Source: Bacteroidota bacterium (GTDB lineage Bacteria > Bacteroidota > Bacteroidia > Bacteroidales > JACABE01). From it: a stretch of DNA of 32,696 nucleotides. Every line of letters begins with the position of its first letter. Position 1 is the stretch's first letter. The notes beneath the pieces are model-generated. The model was not told the DNA's origin. It did not search any database and saw only the letters and a program-made list of their open reading frames with translations. The translations under genes were made by a program, and so were the position numbers. The stretch is from contig JAPLDQ010000002.1 of the NCBI GenBank assembly GCA_026391675.1, forward strand, positions 1-32,696. Reading direction: 5' to 3'. Positions 17,526 through 26,321 of the stretch are shown in pieces.

Positions 17526-18875
17526 TTGAAAAGAACTTTATTTTTTATCCTGTTTTTATATCTTGCTATTTTTGAAGGAATGAGTCAGCCTCTGCCCGAT
17601 TCCGTCAATCAAACAAAATCCAAGGAAAAGAAAATAAAAGGCTGGAGTTTCGGTGCTATACCGGCCATAGCCTTCGATTCGGATATCGGCTTTAAATACG
17701 GTGCAGTATTAAATTTGTTTGATTATGGTGATGGCAGCCTTTACCCGGATTACAAACATTCCATTTACCTTGAATGGTCCAGAACCACCAAAGGAAGCGG
17801 TATCAACCAGATTACCTATGATTCAAAATATCTGATAAAAGGTATACGTTTTACAGGCGATGTAAGTTATTTTCAGGAACAGGCCCTCGATTTTTACGGT
17901 TTTAACGGCTATAAAGCCAACTATGACCATAGCCTGGAAAATGATAATACGAACAATCCCAACTATATTTCACGCATGTATTACCGCATCGACAGGCAAT
18001 TATTAAGATTGACCTTCGATTTCGTTAGTATGCAAAAAGATAAAAAAATCCAGTGGGTACTGGGATATGGACTGTATGATAACAACATCGGCAAAGTGGA
18101 CATCAAAAGATTGAACGATGGCAGGGATGCGGATAAACTTTTTCCTGTAGTCAGCGATTCAACCAGTCTGTATGAGAAATACAAGAAATGGGGTATTATC
18201 CAAAAAAGACAGGAAAACGGAGGAACAACGCAGATTCTTAAATTAGGTTTGGTTTATGACAACAGGGATAATGAATCCAATCCCATGAAGGGAATATGGT
18301 CGGAAGCCTTGTTGTTACTTTCGCCTTCCATTATCGGCAACAAATACAATTATGCTCAGTTTGCCATCAGTCACCGACAGTATTTTACGCTGAAAAAAGA
18401 AGTTTTAAATCTGGCTTGCCGGCTGGCTTATCAGGGAAAAATAGCAGGTGAAATGCCTTTTTATATGCTGCCTTTCCTATTTGCTTCCAACAAACCCACC
18501 CGCGATGGACTGGGAGGCGCTAAAACTGTCAGGGGCATATTACGCGACAGGGTTGTTGGCGAAGGTATGCTGTATGGTAATTTTGAGTTGCGCTGGAAGT
18601 TTATCAAAACCTTGCTTTTTAAACAGAATTTCTATATCGCACTGAGTGCATTTACTGATTTTGGTGAGGTTTTGCAACCTTATAAATTCGACAAAACCAA
18701 TGTTCCTGTAACTTATAATATTGATTCCAATACCGAAAAGTTACACCTTGGTTATGGTGGAAGTCTGCATTTTGTATTGAATTCAAATTTTGTGCTGAAT
18801 TTCACCTATGGTAAGGCAGCTAATCCTCAGGATGGGAATTCGGCTTTTTATATCAATCTGAATTATTTGTTTTAA
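17526..18875 (+). CDS. BamA/TamA-like (Omp85) outer-membrane barrel without POTRA domains
   Basis: 449-residue outer-membrane protein. A signal peptide (LFLYLAIFEGMSQ) is followed almost at once by barrel sequence (WSFGAIPAIAFDSDIGFKYG), leaving no room for POTRA repeats. The C-terminal part has the Omp85 surface signature GGAKTVRGILRDR, corresponding to the VRGF/Y motif in loop 6, followed by NFELRWKF, and ends in a strand with terminal Phe (NLNYLF). Similar short Omp85 proteins occur in Bacteroidota with unknown cargo, so assigning it a BamA or TamA function would go beyond the data. The start is TTG, as an in-frame stop lies 15 bp upstream and the next ATG falls at the end of the signal peptide. 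It is probably driven by the promoter at 17454-17484. Confidence 0.85.
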   Translation: MKRTLFFILFLYLAIFEGMSQPLPDSVNQTKSKEKKIKGWSFGAIPAIAFDSDIGFKYGAVLNLFDYGDGSLYPDYKHSIYLEWSRTTKGSGINQITYDSKYLIKGIRFTGDVSYFQEQALDFYGFNGYKANYDHSLENDNTNNPNYISRMYYRIDRQLLRLTFDFVSMQKDKKIQWVLGYGLYDNNIGKVDIKRLNDGRDADKLFPVVSDSTSLYEKYKKWGIIQKRQENGGTTQILKLGLVYDNRDNESNPMKGIWSEALLLLSPSIIGNKYNYAQFAISHRQYFTLKKEVLNLACRLAYQGKIAGEMPFYMLPFLFASNKPTRDGLGGAKTVRGILRDRVVGEGMLYGNFELRWKFIKTLLFKQNFYIALSAFTDFGEVLQPYKFDKTNVPVTYNIDSNTEKLHLGYGGSLHFVLNSNFVLNFTYGKAANPQDGNSAFYINLNYLF

Positions 18876-18879
18876 GGCA

Positions 18880-18970
18880 TTAGGGATTAGGCAATAGGCA
18901 ATAGAATAATGGATTTTCGTAGCTTCGTGTCTTTGTGCTGAAAATCTAAGTGTCTTCGTGCCATTGTGGC
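18880..18970. repeat. Degenerate short-period intergenic repeat (CTTCGTG/CTTTGTG type)
   Basis: After a GGCAATAG doublet, units CTTCGTG, CTTTGTG, CTTCGTG and CATTGTG recur from 18923 to 18967. This sequence style is familiar from scattered intergenic repeats in Bacteroidota and other phyla (recollection). It ends ~10 bp before the putative -7 element of the AMP nucleosidase gene. Confidence 0.6.
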
Positions 18971-18980
18971 AAAAAAAATG

Positions 18981-18988
18981 TAATTTTG
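18981..18988 (+). promoter_or_regulatory. Putative -7 element for the AMP nucleosidase gene
   Basis: TAATTTTG is an exact match to TAnnTTTG, 29 bp before the ATG at 19018. The -33 region falls inside the degenerate repeat; the nearest TTG is at 14 bp, shorter than ideal. Confidence 0.45.
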
Positions 18989-19017
18989 TCAAAAATTTAA
19001 CTACAATAATTTTACAC

Positions 19018-19806
19018 ATGAAAACAAAAGAAGAAATAGTTGAAAACTGGCTGCCACGCTATACAGGAACCGAATTAAAAGATTTTGGAAGATATATTTT
19101 ATTGGTTAATTTTTCGAAATACCTTGAGTTATTTGCTGAAAAATTCAATGTACCGATAATGGGAAATGAAAAAGCCATGCAAAGTGCTACTGCCAATAAT
19201 ATTACCATTATCAATTTCGGTATGGGAAGTGCCAATGCAGCAACGATTATGGACTTGTTAAGTGCCATACATCCCAAAGCTGTTTTATTTCTGGGTAAAT
19301 GCGGTGGTTTAAAAAAGAAAAACAATCTGGGAGATCTTATTCTTCCCATTGCAGCTATAAGAGGTGAAGGTACATCAAGGGATTATTTCCCAAAGGAAGT
19401 TCCTGCTTTACCGGCATTTAACCTGCAAAAGGCTATTTCTACTACCATTCGTGATCATGATAAGGATTACTGGACAGGAACTGTTTACACCACCAACCGC
19501 AGGGTGTGGGAACATGATGAAGATTTTAAAGCCTATCTGCGTACTACCCGATCTATGGCTATTGATATGGAAACAGCAACTATTTTTATCGTCGGGTTTG
19601 CCAATCATATTCCATCCGGCGCATTGTTACTGGTTTCTGACCAGCCTATGATTTCCGAAGGTGTTAAAACAGAAGCACTGGATAAAAAAGTTTCTGAAAA
19701 TTATGTGGAAGAACACCTGAATATAGGTATAGATTCCTTAAAACAACTGATCAATAAGGGTGAAACTGTAAAACATCTTTATTTTGATTACAACAATCAG
19801 TATTAG
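19018..19806 (+). CDS. amn: AMP nucleosidase
   Basis: Hydrolyses AMP to adenine and ribose 5-phosphate, contributing to purine salvage and adenylate control. The 262-residue protein has the nucleoside-phosphorylase fold: NFGMGSANAATIMD and FLGKCGGLKKKNNLGDLILP in the phosphate/ribose region, then SMAIDMETATIF, whose Glu in the MET motif contacts the ribose, and LLVSDQPM with the base-binding Asp. This short form, lacking the long N-terminal domain of the E. coli enzyme, is usual in Bacteroidota. I chose the ATG at 19018 over the in-frame upstream codon at 18958, because family proteins begin at KTKEEIVENWLPRYTG and a promoter element lies between the two. holA follows after 44 bp and is likely co-transcribed. 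Confidence 0.93.
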   Translation: MKTKEEIVENWLPRYTGTELKDFGRYILLVNFSKYLELFAEKFNVPIMGNEKAMQSATANNITIINFGMGSANAATIMDLLSAIHPKAVLFLGKCGGLKKKNNLGDLILPIAAIRGEGTSRDYFPKEVPALPAFNLQKAISTTIRDHDKDYWTGTVYTTNRRVWEHDEDFKAYLRTTRSMAIDMETATIFIVGFANHIPSGALLLVSDQPMISEGVKTEALDKKVSENYVEEHLNIGIDSLKQLINKGETVKHLYFDYNNQY

Positions 19807-19850
19807 AACCTGAGTAAATTTCTTATATCTTTCTTAAAATTCCATTTTCA

Positions 19851-20870
19851 ATGACATTTGAAGCTATTATTAGTGATTTAAAAAATAAAATATATCATCC
19901 TATATACGTTTTAAGCGGAGAAGAGCCCTTTTATATCGATGAAATTGCTGATTATATTGAAGCCCATACCTTAACGGAAGATGAAAAAGAGTTTAATCAG
20001 ACTATTTTATATGGCAAGGATGTAAGTATTCCTCTTATTATTGATTATGCCAAGCGTTTCCCTATGATGGCCAACTATCAGGTTGTTATTATTAAGGAAG
20101 CACAGGATATGGATAAAAATGAAAAACTTGAAAAAGATGAAGTTTTAAATGCCTATTTAGACCATCTTCAGGAGTCAACCATATTGGTTATCTGCTACAA
20201 ATACAAAAAGATAGACGGACGATCAAGTTTCAAGAAAAATGTTGAGAAAAAAGGTGTTTTTTTTGAATCTAAGAAATTATATGAAAATGAAATCCCAAAG
20301 TGGATCAGTGATTATTTATTAAAGAAACAATATCAGATTACACCCAATGCCTGTAAATTACTGTCAGATTTTTTAGGTAATGATTTACAGAAAATTGTTA
20401 ATGAAATCAACAAACTTATTATCAATGTTCCATTAGGAACCAGTATTACACCTGAAATTATTGAAGAAAATATTGGAATCAGCAAGGATTTTAATATTTT
20501 TGAGCTGCAGAAAGCTATCGGAAATAAAGACATTTTAAAAGCCATGCAAATCGTCAATTATTTTGCGGCTAATCCAAAAGATAATCCAAACATTAAAAAT
20601 TTAACTATTTTAAATGGTTTCTTTACAAAACTGCTGATGCTTACTGATTTGTCTGATAAATCCAATAAGAATCTGGTTGCTTCTACTTTGGGTATTAGTC
20701 CATTTTTCGTCAATGATTTCCTCACAGCTTCCAGGCATTATTCCAAAGATAAGTTAATACATATTTTTTCCTTGCTGAGAGAATATGATGTAAAATCAAA
20801 AGGTGTTGATAACCTTTCGGCAAACGATGGGGAATTAATGAAGGAATTGGTATATAAAATTTTACATTAA
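19851..20870 (+). CDS. holA: DNA polymerase III delta subunit (clamp loader)
   Basis: Delta opens the beta sliding clamp within the clamp-loader complex. The 339-residue protein begins PIYVLSGEEPFYIDEIADYIE, the delta N-terminal landmark. It continues with the AAA+-like core without Walker A (VVIIKEAQDMDKNEKLE, STILVICYKYKKIDGRSSF), a helical lid (CKLLSDFLGNDLQKIVNEINKL) and a C-terminal collar (FNIFELQKAIGNKDILKAM). It starts at the ATG at 19851. It follows the AMP nucleosidase gene in the same direction, and a strong hairpin at 20872-20899 ends the unit. Confidence 0.93.
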   Translation: MTFEAIISDLKNKIYHPIYVLSGEEPFYIDEIADYIEAHTLTEDEKEFNQTILYGKDVSIPLIIDYAKRFPMMANYQVVIIKEAQDMDKNEKLEKDEVLNAYLDHLQESTILVICYKYKKIDGRSSFKKNVEKKGVFFESKKLYENEIPKWISDYLLKKQYQITPNACKLLSDFLGNDLQKIVNEINKLIINVPLGTSITPEIIEENIGISKDFNIFELQKAIGNKDILKAMQIVNYFAANPKDNPNIKNLTILNGFFTKLLMLTDLSDKSNKNLVASTLGISPFFVNDFLTASRHYSKDKLIHIFSLLREYDVKSKGVDNLSANDGELMKELVYKILH

Positions 20871-20871
20871 A

Positions 20872-20899
20872 AAAGAGGCTTGTAAAAACAAGCCTCTTT
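20872..20899. terminator. Bidirectional intrinsic terminator between holA and the lipoprotein gene
   Basis: The perfect 12-bp stem AAAGAGGCTTGT / ACAAGCCTCTTT has a 4-base A loop. T-rich sequence follows on the plus strand and an A-run precedes it, giving a U-tract for minus-strand transcripts too. It lies 2 bp after the holA stop and 21 bp beyond the lipoprotein stop. Confidence 0.88.
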
Positions 20900-20919
20900 C
20901 ATTTATTTTTTCAATCAAT

Positions 20920-21678
20920 TTATTGAATGGTAGCTGCAATAGTTGCTACATTCTGGTTAATAAGCCAATAAGTTTTGGAACTGTTTGTGATTGGTTTATA
21001 CCTTAAAGCTGAAACCTGAATAAAACCTGCACCTTTTCCAACAGTAGCCAAATCAGCAGCAGTAAAAGTATATGAACTTAAGCTTGCACCTCTGGTTACA
21101 ATTAAAGATTTTGAAGGTCCGTGAATAGCAAAAATTAAACTATCTGCACCAGTAATAGCAGTTGCTGTAAGAGAATAAGCATCAGCAGTATTTACCGTTG
21201 TTGAACTGGTAATATCCACATCGCTCGGGAAAGAATTGGCTGAAGCTGTAAATGCAGTAATATTTGTACTTCCACTAACATTCCAGCTTGGAACTCCGGT
21301 TGAATAATCAATTCCGGTTGGATTTGCAGTTCCTGGTGTATACAGATATAAATTAGTTGTCTGCTTTGTTAAAGCTAAAGTATTACAGCTGACATTACCT
21401 GCATCAACATAAGTTCCTGCTGTTGCACCCGGAAAAACGGCAACTGCTGTACCAATATTTAATATAGTAGCTGGGAAACCCGGAATAGTAACAACTTTTG
21501 ATTGTGTTTTAACTGCAATCAATGCACCTGTAATATTACTGCCTAAAGTTGGCATTGGAGCAGCAGGTGGAGTTGCTGCTGGTGTTGGAGTTGGTGTGGT
21601 TGTACTGTCTTTTTTGCAAGATGAAATAGTAATACTGACGATTAAAATTGCAGTAAAAATGGTAGAAAATTTTTTCAT
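20920..21678 (-). CDS. Lipoprotein of unknown function
   Basis: 252-residue exported protein. The leader MKKFSTIFTAILIVSITISS ends in a lipobox (ITISSC, Cys21), followed by KKDSTT and a Thr/Pro/Ala-rich linker (~24-45), a typical stalk for a surface or periplasmic lipoprotein. The rest is rich in Thr, Ser, Ala and Gly with beta-strand-like alternation and no enzyme motif that I recognise. A single Cys occurs in the mature domain (GNVSCNTLAL). It is flanked by a terminator on one side and divergent from the TonB-dependent receptor on the other, so a functional link to that receptor is possible but unproven. I do not recognise a family. Confidence 0.75.
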   Translation of the reverse strand: MKKFSTIFTAILIVSITISSCKKDSTTTPTPTPAATPPAAPMPTLGSNITGALIAVKTQSKVVTIPGFPATILNIGTAVAVFPGATAGTYVDAGNVSCNTLALTKQTTNLYLYTPGTANPTGIDYSTGVPSWNVSGSTNITAFTASANSFPSDVDITSSTTVNTADAYSLTATAITGADSLIFAIHGPSKSLIVTRGASLSSYTFTAADLATVGKGAGFIQVSALRYKPITNSSKTYWLINQNVATIAATIQ

Positions 21679-21844
21679 AGTTTTTTTAAATTTAATTAAT
21701 AAATTGAGTTTTATTTGTTAAATAATTTATTTTATTATGTTTTTATTAACAATGAAACAATAAAATTGTTTAAAATAGAGTATATCAATCCATGTTTTAA
21801 CATATTTTTTTGCTACTTCTAAGATGAAATATTATAAAAAAAAT

Positions 21845-21852
21845 TAACTTTG
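21845..21852 (+). promoter_or_regulatory. Putative -7 element for the TonB-dependent receptor
   Basis: TAACTTTG matches TAnnTTTG exactly, ~41 bp before the ATG. A TTTG lies too far upstream (about 32 bp spacer) to be a normal -33 element. The surrounding 215-bp divergent region is extremely AT-rich. Confidence 0.45.
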
Positions 21853-21893
21853 CTAAATAATTCAATTATAAATAGCTTAAAAGATTCATCTAT

Positions 21894-24233
21894 ATGCCTT
21901 TAATAAAAAAAGCCCTTAAAATTTTTATACTAACTGCCCTCCTGCTTTTTGTTGCATTCAATTCTGCAAGATCGCAATATGGTACAATTAAAGGCTTTGT
22001 TTATGAAAAAGAATCAGGCGAACCAGTTATTTATACTACCCTCTATTTAAAAAAGACTTCTCTTGGAGCAACTACTGATGACAATGGGTTTTTTGTTATT
22101 TCAAAAATACCACCCGGAAATTATACGCTTATGATTACTTTTTTAGGCTACGATTCTTTGGCCATACCAGTAACAGTAAGAGCTGACGAAATAATCAATA
22201 AAAAACTTATTTTACATAAAAATGCTATTGATCTGGATGTAATTAAAATTACCGCAGAAAGAGAAGAAGCAAGACAGGAAACAAAAATTTCAATTACAAA
22301 AATAACACCAAAACAATTAAAACAAATACCAACTATTGGTGGACAGGCTGATTTGGCTCAATATTTACAGGTAATTCCCGGTGTTATTTTTACCGGCGAT
22401 CAGGGCGGACAATTATATATAAGAGGAGGATCTCCCATACAAAACAAAGTGTTGTTGGATGGAATGGTTATTTATAACCCCTTTCATTCCATCGGATTAT
22501 TTTCAGTATTTGAAACAGATATCATCAGAAATGCTGACGTATATACCGGTGGCTTTGGTGCTGAATATGGTGACAGGATATCTTCAGTAATGGATATTAC
22601 CACGCGTGATGGTAACAAAAAGAAATTTACCGGAAAATTCAGCAGCAGTACATTTGGTGCCGGCTTACTTCTTGAAGGACCTTTATCTAAAGAAATTGAA
22701 AACAACTCAAATTCAACATCTTTTATCGTTTCATTTAAGAATTCCTATCTGGCTCAAAGTTCAAAAATTTTCTACAAATACATCGATTCTGCCGGATTGC
22801 CTTTTAACTTTACTGATTTGTATGCAAAGCTTACTTTTAATGGTATTAATGGAAGTAAATTAAATATTTTTGGATTTCACTATGATGATAATGTAAATAA
22901 TTATCAGGCATTGGCAGATTTCAACTGGAAAACAACCGGAATTGGTGCAAATTTTGTTGTAGTACCGGGCAACTCAGCTGCAATAATGGAAGGTGTTGCA
23001 GCATATTCTGATTATATGATTACGATGGTTGACAAAGATCTTCTGCCAAAACAAAGTGAAATCAATGGATTTAATTTAGGATTAAATTTTACATATTTTT
23101 TCGGAAAGGATCAATTCAGATATGGAATAGAAATGCAGGGTTTTAAAACAAACTATACATTTTACAATTCAGCCAAACGTGAACTGAGTCAATCAGAAAG
23201 TACTACTGAAATTGCAGGTTATTTTAAATATAAATCAACCGTTGGTAAATTCTTATTAGAACCAAGCGTTAGAATTCAGTATTATGCTTCCCTTTCAGAA
23301 ATGTCATTGGAACCTCGCTTTGCTATGAAATTTTTAGCAACTGACTTTTTACGTTTTAAATTTGCCGGAGGTTTCTATAGCCAGAATTTAATTGATGCTA
23401 AATCTGACAGGGATGTTGTAAATCTGTTTTACGGATTCTTATCAGGACCGGATAATCTTCCTGAAACATTTAAAGGGCAGGAAGTTACCAGCAAATTGCA
23501 GAAAGCTCAGCATGCTATATTTGGTATTGAATGTGATATCATGAAATATGTTACTGCTAACCTTGAATTTTATTATAAAAACTTTTCACAACTCTCAAAT
23601 ATAAACAGAAATAAAATATTTGATGATGTGGAACCCTATAATAACAAGACAAGTCCAGATTACAAACCTGATTATATGCGTAAAGATTTCATTATTGAAA
23701 CAGGTAATGCCTATGGTTTTGATTACAGTATGAAATACGATTTTAAGAGATTATATATCTGGGCTGTTTATTCATTGGGATATGTTAACAGAACTGACGA
23801 ATTTCAGGACTATGTTCCTCATTTTGACAGAAGACATAATGTAAACCTATTACTTTCTTATGTATTGGGTGGAAAATTAGACTGGGAATTGAGTTTCAGA
23901 TGGAATTACGGTTCAGGTTTCCCATTTACCGAAACTACCGGTTATTATGAAAAACTCTCTTTTAATGATATCAACCAGAGTATTCCTAATTCTAATGGTC
24001 AGCTGGGAGTCCTGTATGGCGATATTAACACCAGAAGATTACCGGATTACCACCGGCTTGACGTATCTTTAAAAAAGAAATTCTTTGTTGCCAGAAATTC
24101 TGTTTTGGAAACTACCCTTAGTATAACTAATGTTTATAACCGTGAGAACCTGTTTTATTTCAACACCATCAGAAATGAAAGGGTTAACCAGCTTCCGTTT
24201 ATGCCAAGTTTTGGATTAAGCTTAACTTTTTAG
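21894..24233 (+). CDS. TonB-dependent receptor with carboxypeptidase-regulatory-like N-terminal domain
   Basis: 779-residue outer-membrane active transporter. A signal peptide (LTALLLFVAFNSARSQ) is followed by a CarboxypepD_reg-like beta-sandwich (~30-115, GTIKGFVYEKESGEPVIYTT through PPGNYTLMITFLGYDSL). The plug domain (~135-245) has QYLQVIPGVIFTGDQGGQL, YIRGGSPIQNKVLLDGMVIY and GGFGAEYGDRISSVMDI. A 22-strand-type barrel ends in FGLSLTF with terminal Phe. The substrate is unknown; there is no SusD-like partner, which argues against a standard glycan-uptake locus. Its stop is only 36 bp from moeA, so it could be co-transcribed with molybdenum-cofactor genes, and a TonB-C-domain protein lies at the far end of the same cluster. 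Confidence 0.93.
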   Translation: MPLIKKALKIFILTALLLFVAFNSARSQYGTIKGFVYEKESGEPVIYTTLYLKKTSLGATTDDNGFFVISKIPPGNYTLMITFLGYDSLAIPVTVRADEIINKKLILHKNAIDLDVIKITAEREEARQETKISITKITPKQLKQIPTIGGQADLAQYLQVIPGVIFTGDQGGQLYIRGGSPIQNKVLLDGMVIYNPFHSIGLFSVFETDIIRNADVYTGGFGAEYGDRISSVMDITTRDGNKKKFTGKFSSSTFGAGLLLEGPLSKEIENNSNSTSFIVSFKNSYLAQSSKIFYKYIDSAGLPFNFTDLYAKLTFNGINGSKLNIFGFHYDDNVNNYQALADFNWKTTGIGANFVVVPGNSAAIMEGVAAYSDYMITMVDKDLLPKQSEINGFNLGLNFTYFFGKDQFRYGIEMQGFKTNYTFYNSAKRELSQSESTTEIAGYFKYKSTVGKFLLEPSVRIQYYASLSEMSLEPRFAMKFLATDFLRFKFAGGFYSQNLIDAKSDRDVVNLFYGFLSGPDNLPETFKGQEVTSKLQKAQHAIFGIECDIMKYVTANLEFYYKNFSQLSNINRNKIFDDVEPYNNKTSPDYKPDYMRKDFIIETGNAYGFDYSMKYDFKRLYIWAVYSLGYVNRTDEFQDYVPHFDRRHNVNLLLSYVLGGKLDWELSFRWNYGSGFPFTETTGYYEKLSFNDINQSIPNSNGQLGVLYGDINTRRLPDYHRLDVSLKKKFFVARNSVLETTLSITNVYNRENLFYFNTIRNERVNQLPFMPSFGLSLTF

Positions 24234-24269
24234 TTGCCGATTTTGTTTAATAAAATTCTATTCTTAAAA

Positions 24270-25445
24270 ATGATTTCTTTTGAAGAAGCATTACATATTG
24301 TATTAAATGCAGCTGTACCAATGCCGCAAACAGAGATAGAAATGCTTAAAGCATTGAATTTTGTGCTGGCTGAGGATATATTTTCTGACGTAAACATGCC
24401 GCCTTTTAATAAATCGGCAGTGGATGGTTATGCTTGCAGGAAATTAGATTTTGATAAGAAACTCGAACCGGAGATTATTGAAATAATTCCTGCCGGTAAA
24501 TGCCCTGAATTTAAAATTTCAGAAGCTAAATGTGCTAAAATCATGACCGGTGCCATGCTTCCCGAAGGGGCTGATTGCATAGTTATGGTTGAAGATACCA
24601 TTGAAACGGATAATAAAATTAAATTTCTTAAAGATTATACTGCTTTAAACATCTGTTATACTGCAGAAGATGTTAAAATAAATGAAAAGGTAGTTGCAAA
24701 AGGCAGTCTGATTAAACCCCAGCATATCGCTGTATTAGCATCTGTTGGGAAAACTAAAGTTAAAGTATACAGCAAACCGGAAGTTGGAATAATCTCTACA
24801 GGAGATGAACTTGTAGAACCGGATGTTATACCGGGCATTTCCCAGATCAGAAATTCAAATGCATGGCAATTGATGGCTCAGGTTGAAAGAGCCGGTGCAA
24901 TAGCTAATTATCATGGAATAGCTGCCGATAATAAAAAATCCACCTACGATAAAATAGCAGAAGCTTTAGAGCACAATAATATTGTCTTACTTACGGGAGG
25001 TGTTTCCATGGGCGATTTTGATTATGTTCCGGAAATTATGCAGGAACTCAACATAGATATATTATTTAAAAGTATTGCTGTTCAGCCGGGCCGGCCAACA
25101 GTTTTTGGGGTTAAAGGGAGTAAATATATTTTCGGTTTACCCGGAAATCCTGTTTCTTCCTTTGTACAGTTCGAAATGCTCGTCAGTCCCTTAATTAAAA
25201 AATTATATGGAAATGAAACGAATCTGAATGAGTTGCAAATGAAGATGGGTTGTGATATTATGCGGAAAAAGACAGAACGTAAATCTTTCCTGCCGGTTAA
25301 CATCCGCGATGGAGAAGTATTTCCTGTTGAATATCATGGTTCAGCGCATATTCATTCCTATATATTTGCAGATGGAATAATTGCCATGGAAAAAGGTATT
25401 TTAGTTTTGAAAAAAGGAGAAAAAGTGAATGTTAGACAATTATAA
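24270..25445 (+). CDS. moeA: Molybdopterin molybdotransferase MoeA
   Basis: Inserts molybdate into adenylated molybdopterin. The 391-residue protein shows DVNMPPFNKSAVDGYACR (the MPxFDxSxxDGYA-type signature), MTGAMLPEGADCIVMVED, GIISTGDELVEP, the MoCF/MogA-like domain with LLTGGVSMGDFDYV, and FGLPGNPVSSFVQFE, all landmark motifs. I prefer the ATG at 24270 over the TTG at 24234, which touches the receptor stop, because the family begins at ISFEEALHIV. The end overlaps moaA by 17 bp, so translation is likely coupled. No mobA, moaD/moaE or molybdate ABC transporter gene is in the window. Confidence 0.95.
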   Translation: MISFEEALHIVLNAAVPMPQTEIEMLKALNFVLAEDIFSDVNMPPFNKSAVDGYACRKLDFDKKLEPEIIEIIPAGKCPEFKISEAKCAKIMTGAMLPEGADCIVMVEDTIETDNKIKFLKDYTALNICYTAEDVKINEKVVAKGSLIKPQHIAVLASVGKTKVKVYSKPEVGIISTGDELVEPDVIPGISQIRNSNAWQLMAQVERAGAIANYHGIAADNKKSTYDKIAEALEHNNIVLLTGGVSMGDFDYVPEIMQELNIDILFKSIAVQPGRPTVFGVKGSKYIFGLPGNPVSSFVQFEMLVSPLIKKLYGNETNLNELQMKMGCDIMRKKTERKSFLPVNIRDGEVFPVEYHGSAHIHSYIFADGIIAMEKGILVLKKGEKVNVRQL

Positions 25446-26229
25446 CCGCCGTTTAAATTATTTACGTATTTCTGTCACCGACAGATGCAACCTTCGCTGT
25501 TCTTACTGTATGCCTGAGGAAGGTATAAAAATGCTTTCACACAGCGATATTCTTACATTCGAGGAAATCATTGATGTAGTTATGGAAGCGGTAAATCTAG
25601 GTGTGGATAAAGTCAGGATTACCGGTGGTGAACCATTGGTAAGAAAAGGCATACTTAACCTGGTTGAAATGCTTGCAGCTGTTGATGGAATAAAAGATCT
25701 AAGCATGACTACCAATGGCATTTTATTAAGTGAATTTGCCAATGATTTGAAAGCTAAAGGCATTAACCGCATCAATATCAGCCTGGATACCCTTGATCCT
25801 GAAAAATTCAGTACTATGACCCGTGGCGGTGATATTGAAATGGTAAAAAAAGGAATTCTTGCTGCCAGGGAAGCCGGAATTCATCCCATTAAAATAAACT
25901 GTGTAATCGATAAATCAAAGGAAGAAACTGATGCCCTTCAGGTAAAGGATTATTGCGATGCAAACGGTTTAAATATCCGGTATATTCATAAAATGGACTT
26001 AAAAACCGGTCATTTTGCGATAGTAGAAGGTGGTGATGGCGGCGACTGCAAAAACTGCAACCGTTTACGCTTAACCGCTGACGGCAAAATAAAACCCTGC
26101 CTTTTCAATAACCTCGAATTTGATATAAGAAACATGGGTATTAAAGAAGCATTGCTTGCTGCTGCCTCATTAAAACCCGAATGCGGTTCGTTTAATGGGA
26201 ATAACCATTTTCATAATATAGGCGGGTGA
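25429..26229 (+). CDS. moaA: GTP 3',8-cyclase MoaA, compact form
   Basis: Radical-SAM enzyme for the first step of molybdopterin synthesis, working with MoaC. The first 4Fe-4S site is Cys20-x3-Cys24-x2-Cys27 (DRCNLRCSYCMPEEG), followed by RITGGEPLV and SMTTNGILL. The second cluster is Cys207-x2-Cys210-x13-Cys224 (DCKNCNRLRLTADG...CLF). The protein ends in the family's Gly-Gly tail (HNIGG). At 266 residues it is ~60 shorter than typical MoaA (~320-340). The missing segment falls between RYIHKMDL and the second cluster, where the usual protein has a longer substrate-side region. I believe that a shortened form like this occurs elsewhere in Bacteroidota (recollection). It overlaps moeA by 17 bp. 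Confidence 0.92.
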   Translation: MLDNYNRRLNYLRISVTDRCNLRCSYCMPEEGIKMLSHSDILTFEEIIDVVMEAVNLGVDKVRITGGEPLVRKGILNLVEMLAAVDGIKDLSMTTNGILLSEFANDLKAKGINRINISLDTLDPEKFSTMTRGGDIEMVKKGILAAREAGIHPIKINCVIDKSKEETDALQVKDYCDANGLNIRYIHKMDLKTGHFAIVEGGDGGDCKNCNRLRLTADGKIKPCLFNNLEFDIRNMGIKEALLAAASLKPECGSFNGNNHFHNIGG

Positions 26230-26266
26230 GTTATAAATTATAAATTATGAGTTATGAATTATGAAT
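26229..26266. repeat. Short-period AT-rich repeat between moaA and moaC
   Basis: Tandem 7-10 bp units of the ATAAATT / AGTTATGA / AATTATGA type follow directly after the moaA stop. It resembles the intergenic tracts near 11664, 12216 and 32492 in character, not in exact unit. Confidence 0.55.
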
Positions 26267-26321
26267 TGGTATTGGAAATTATATTCGAATTTTTATAAAA
26301 TAATTAACAAAATCTAAAATA

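Noticed and set aside
18958-19017. Upstream in-frame start for the AMP nucleosidase gene
   Set aside because: The added residues overlap the promoter element and the intergenic repeat, and family proteins begin at the ATG at 19018.
24234-24269. TTG start for moeA directly after the receptor stop
   Set aside because: The 12 extra residues do not match the family; the ATG at 24270 fits it.
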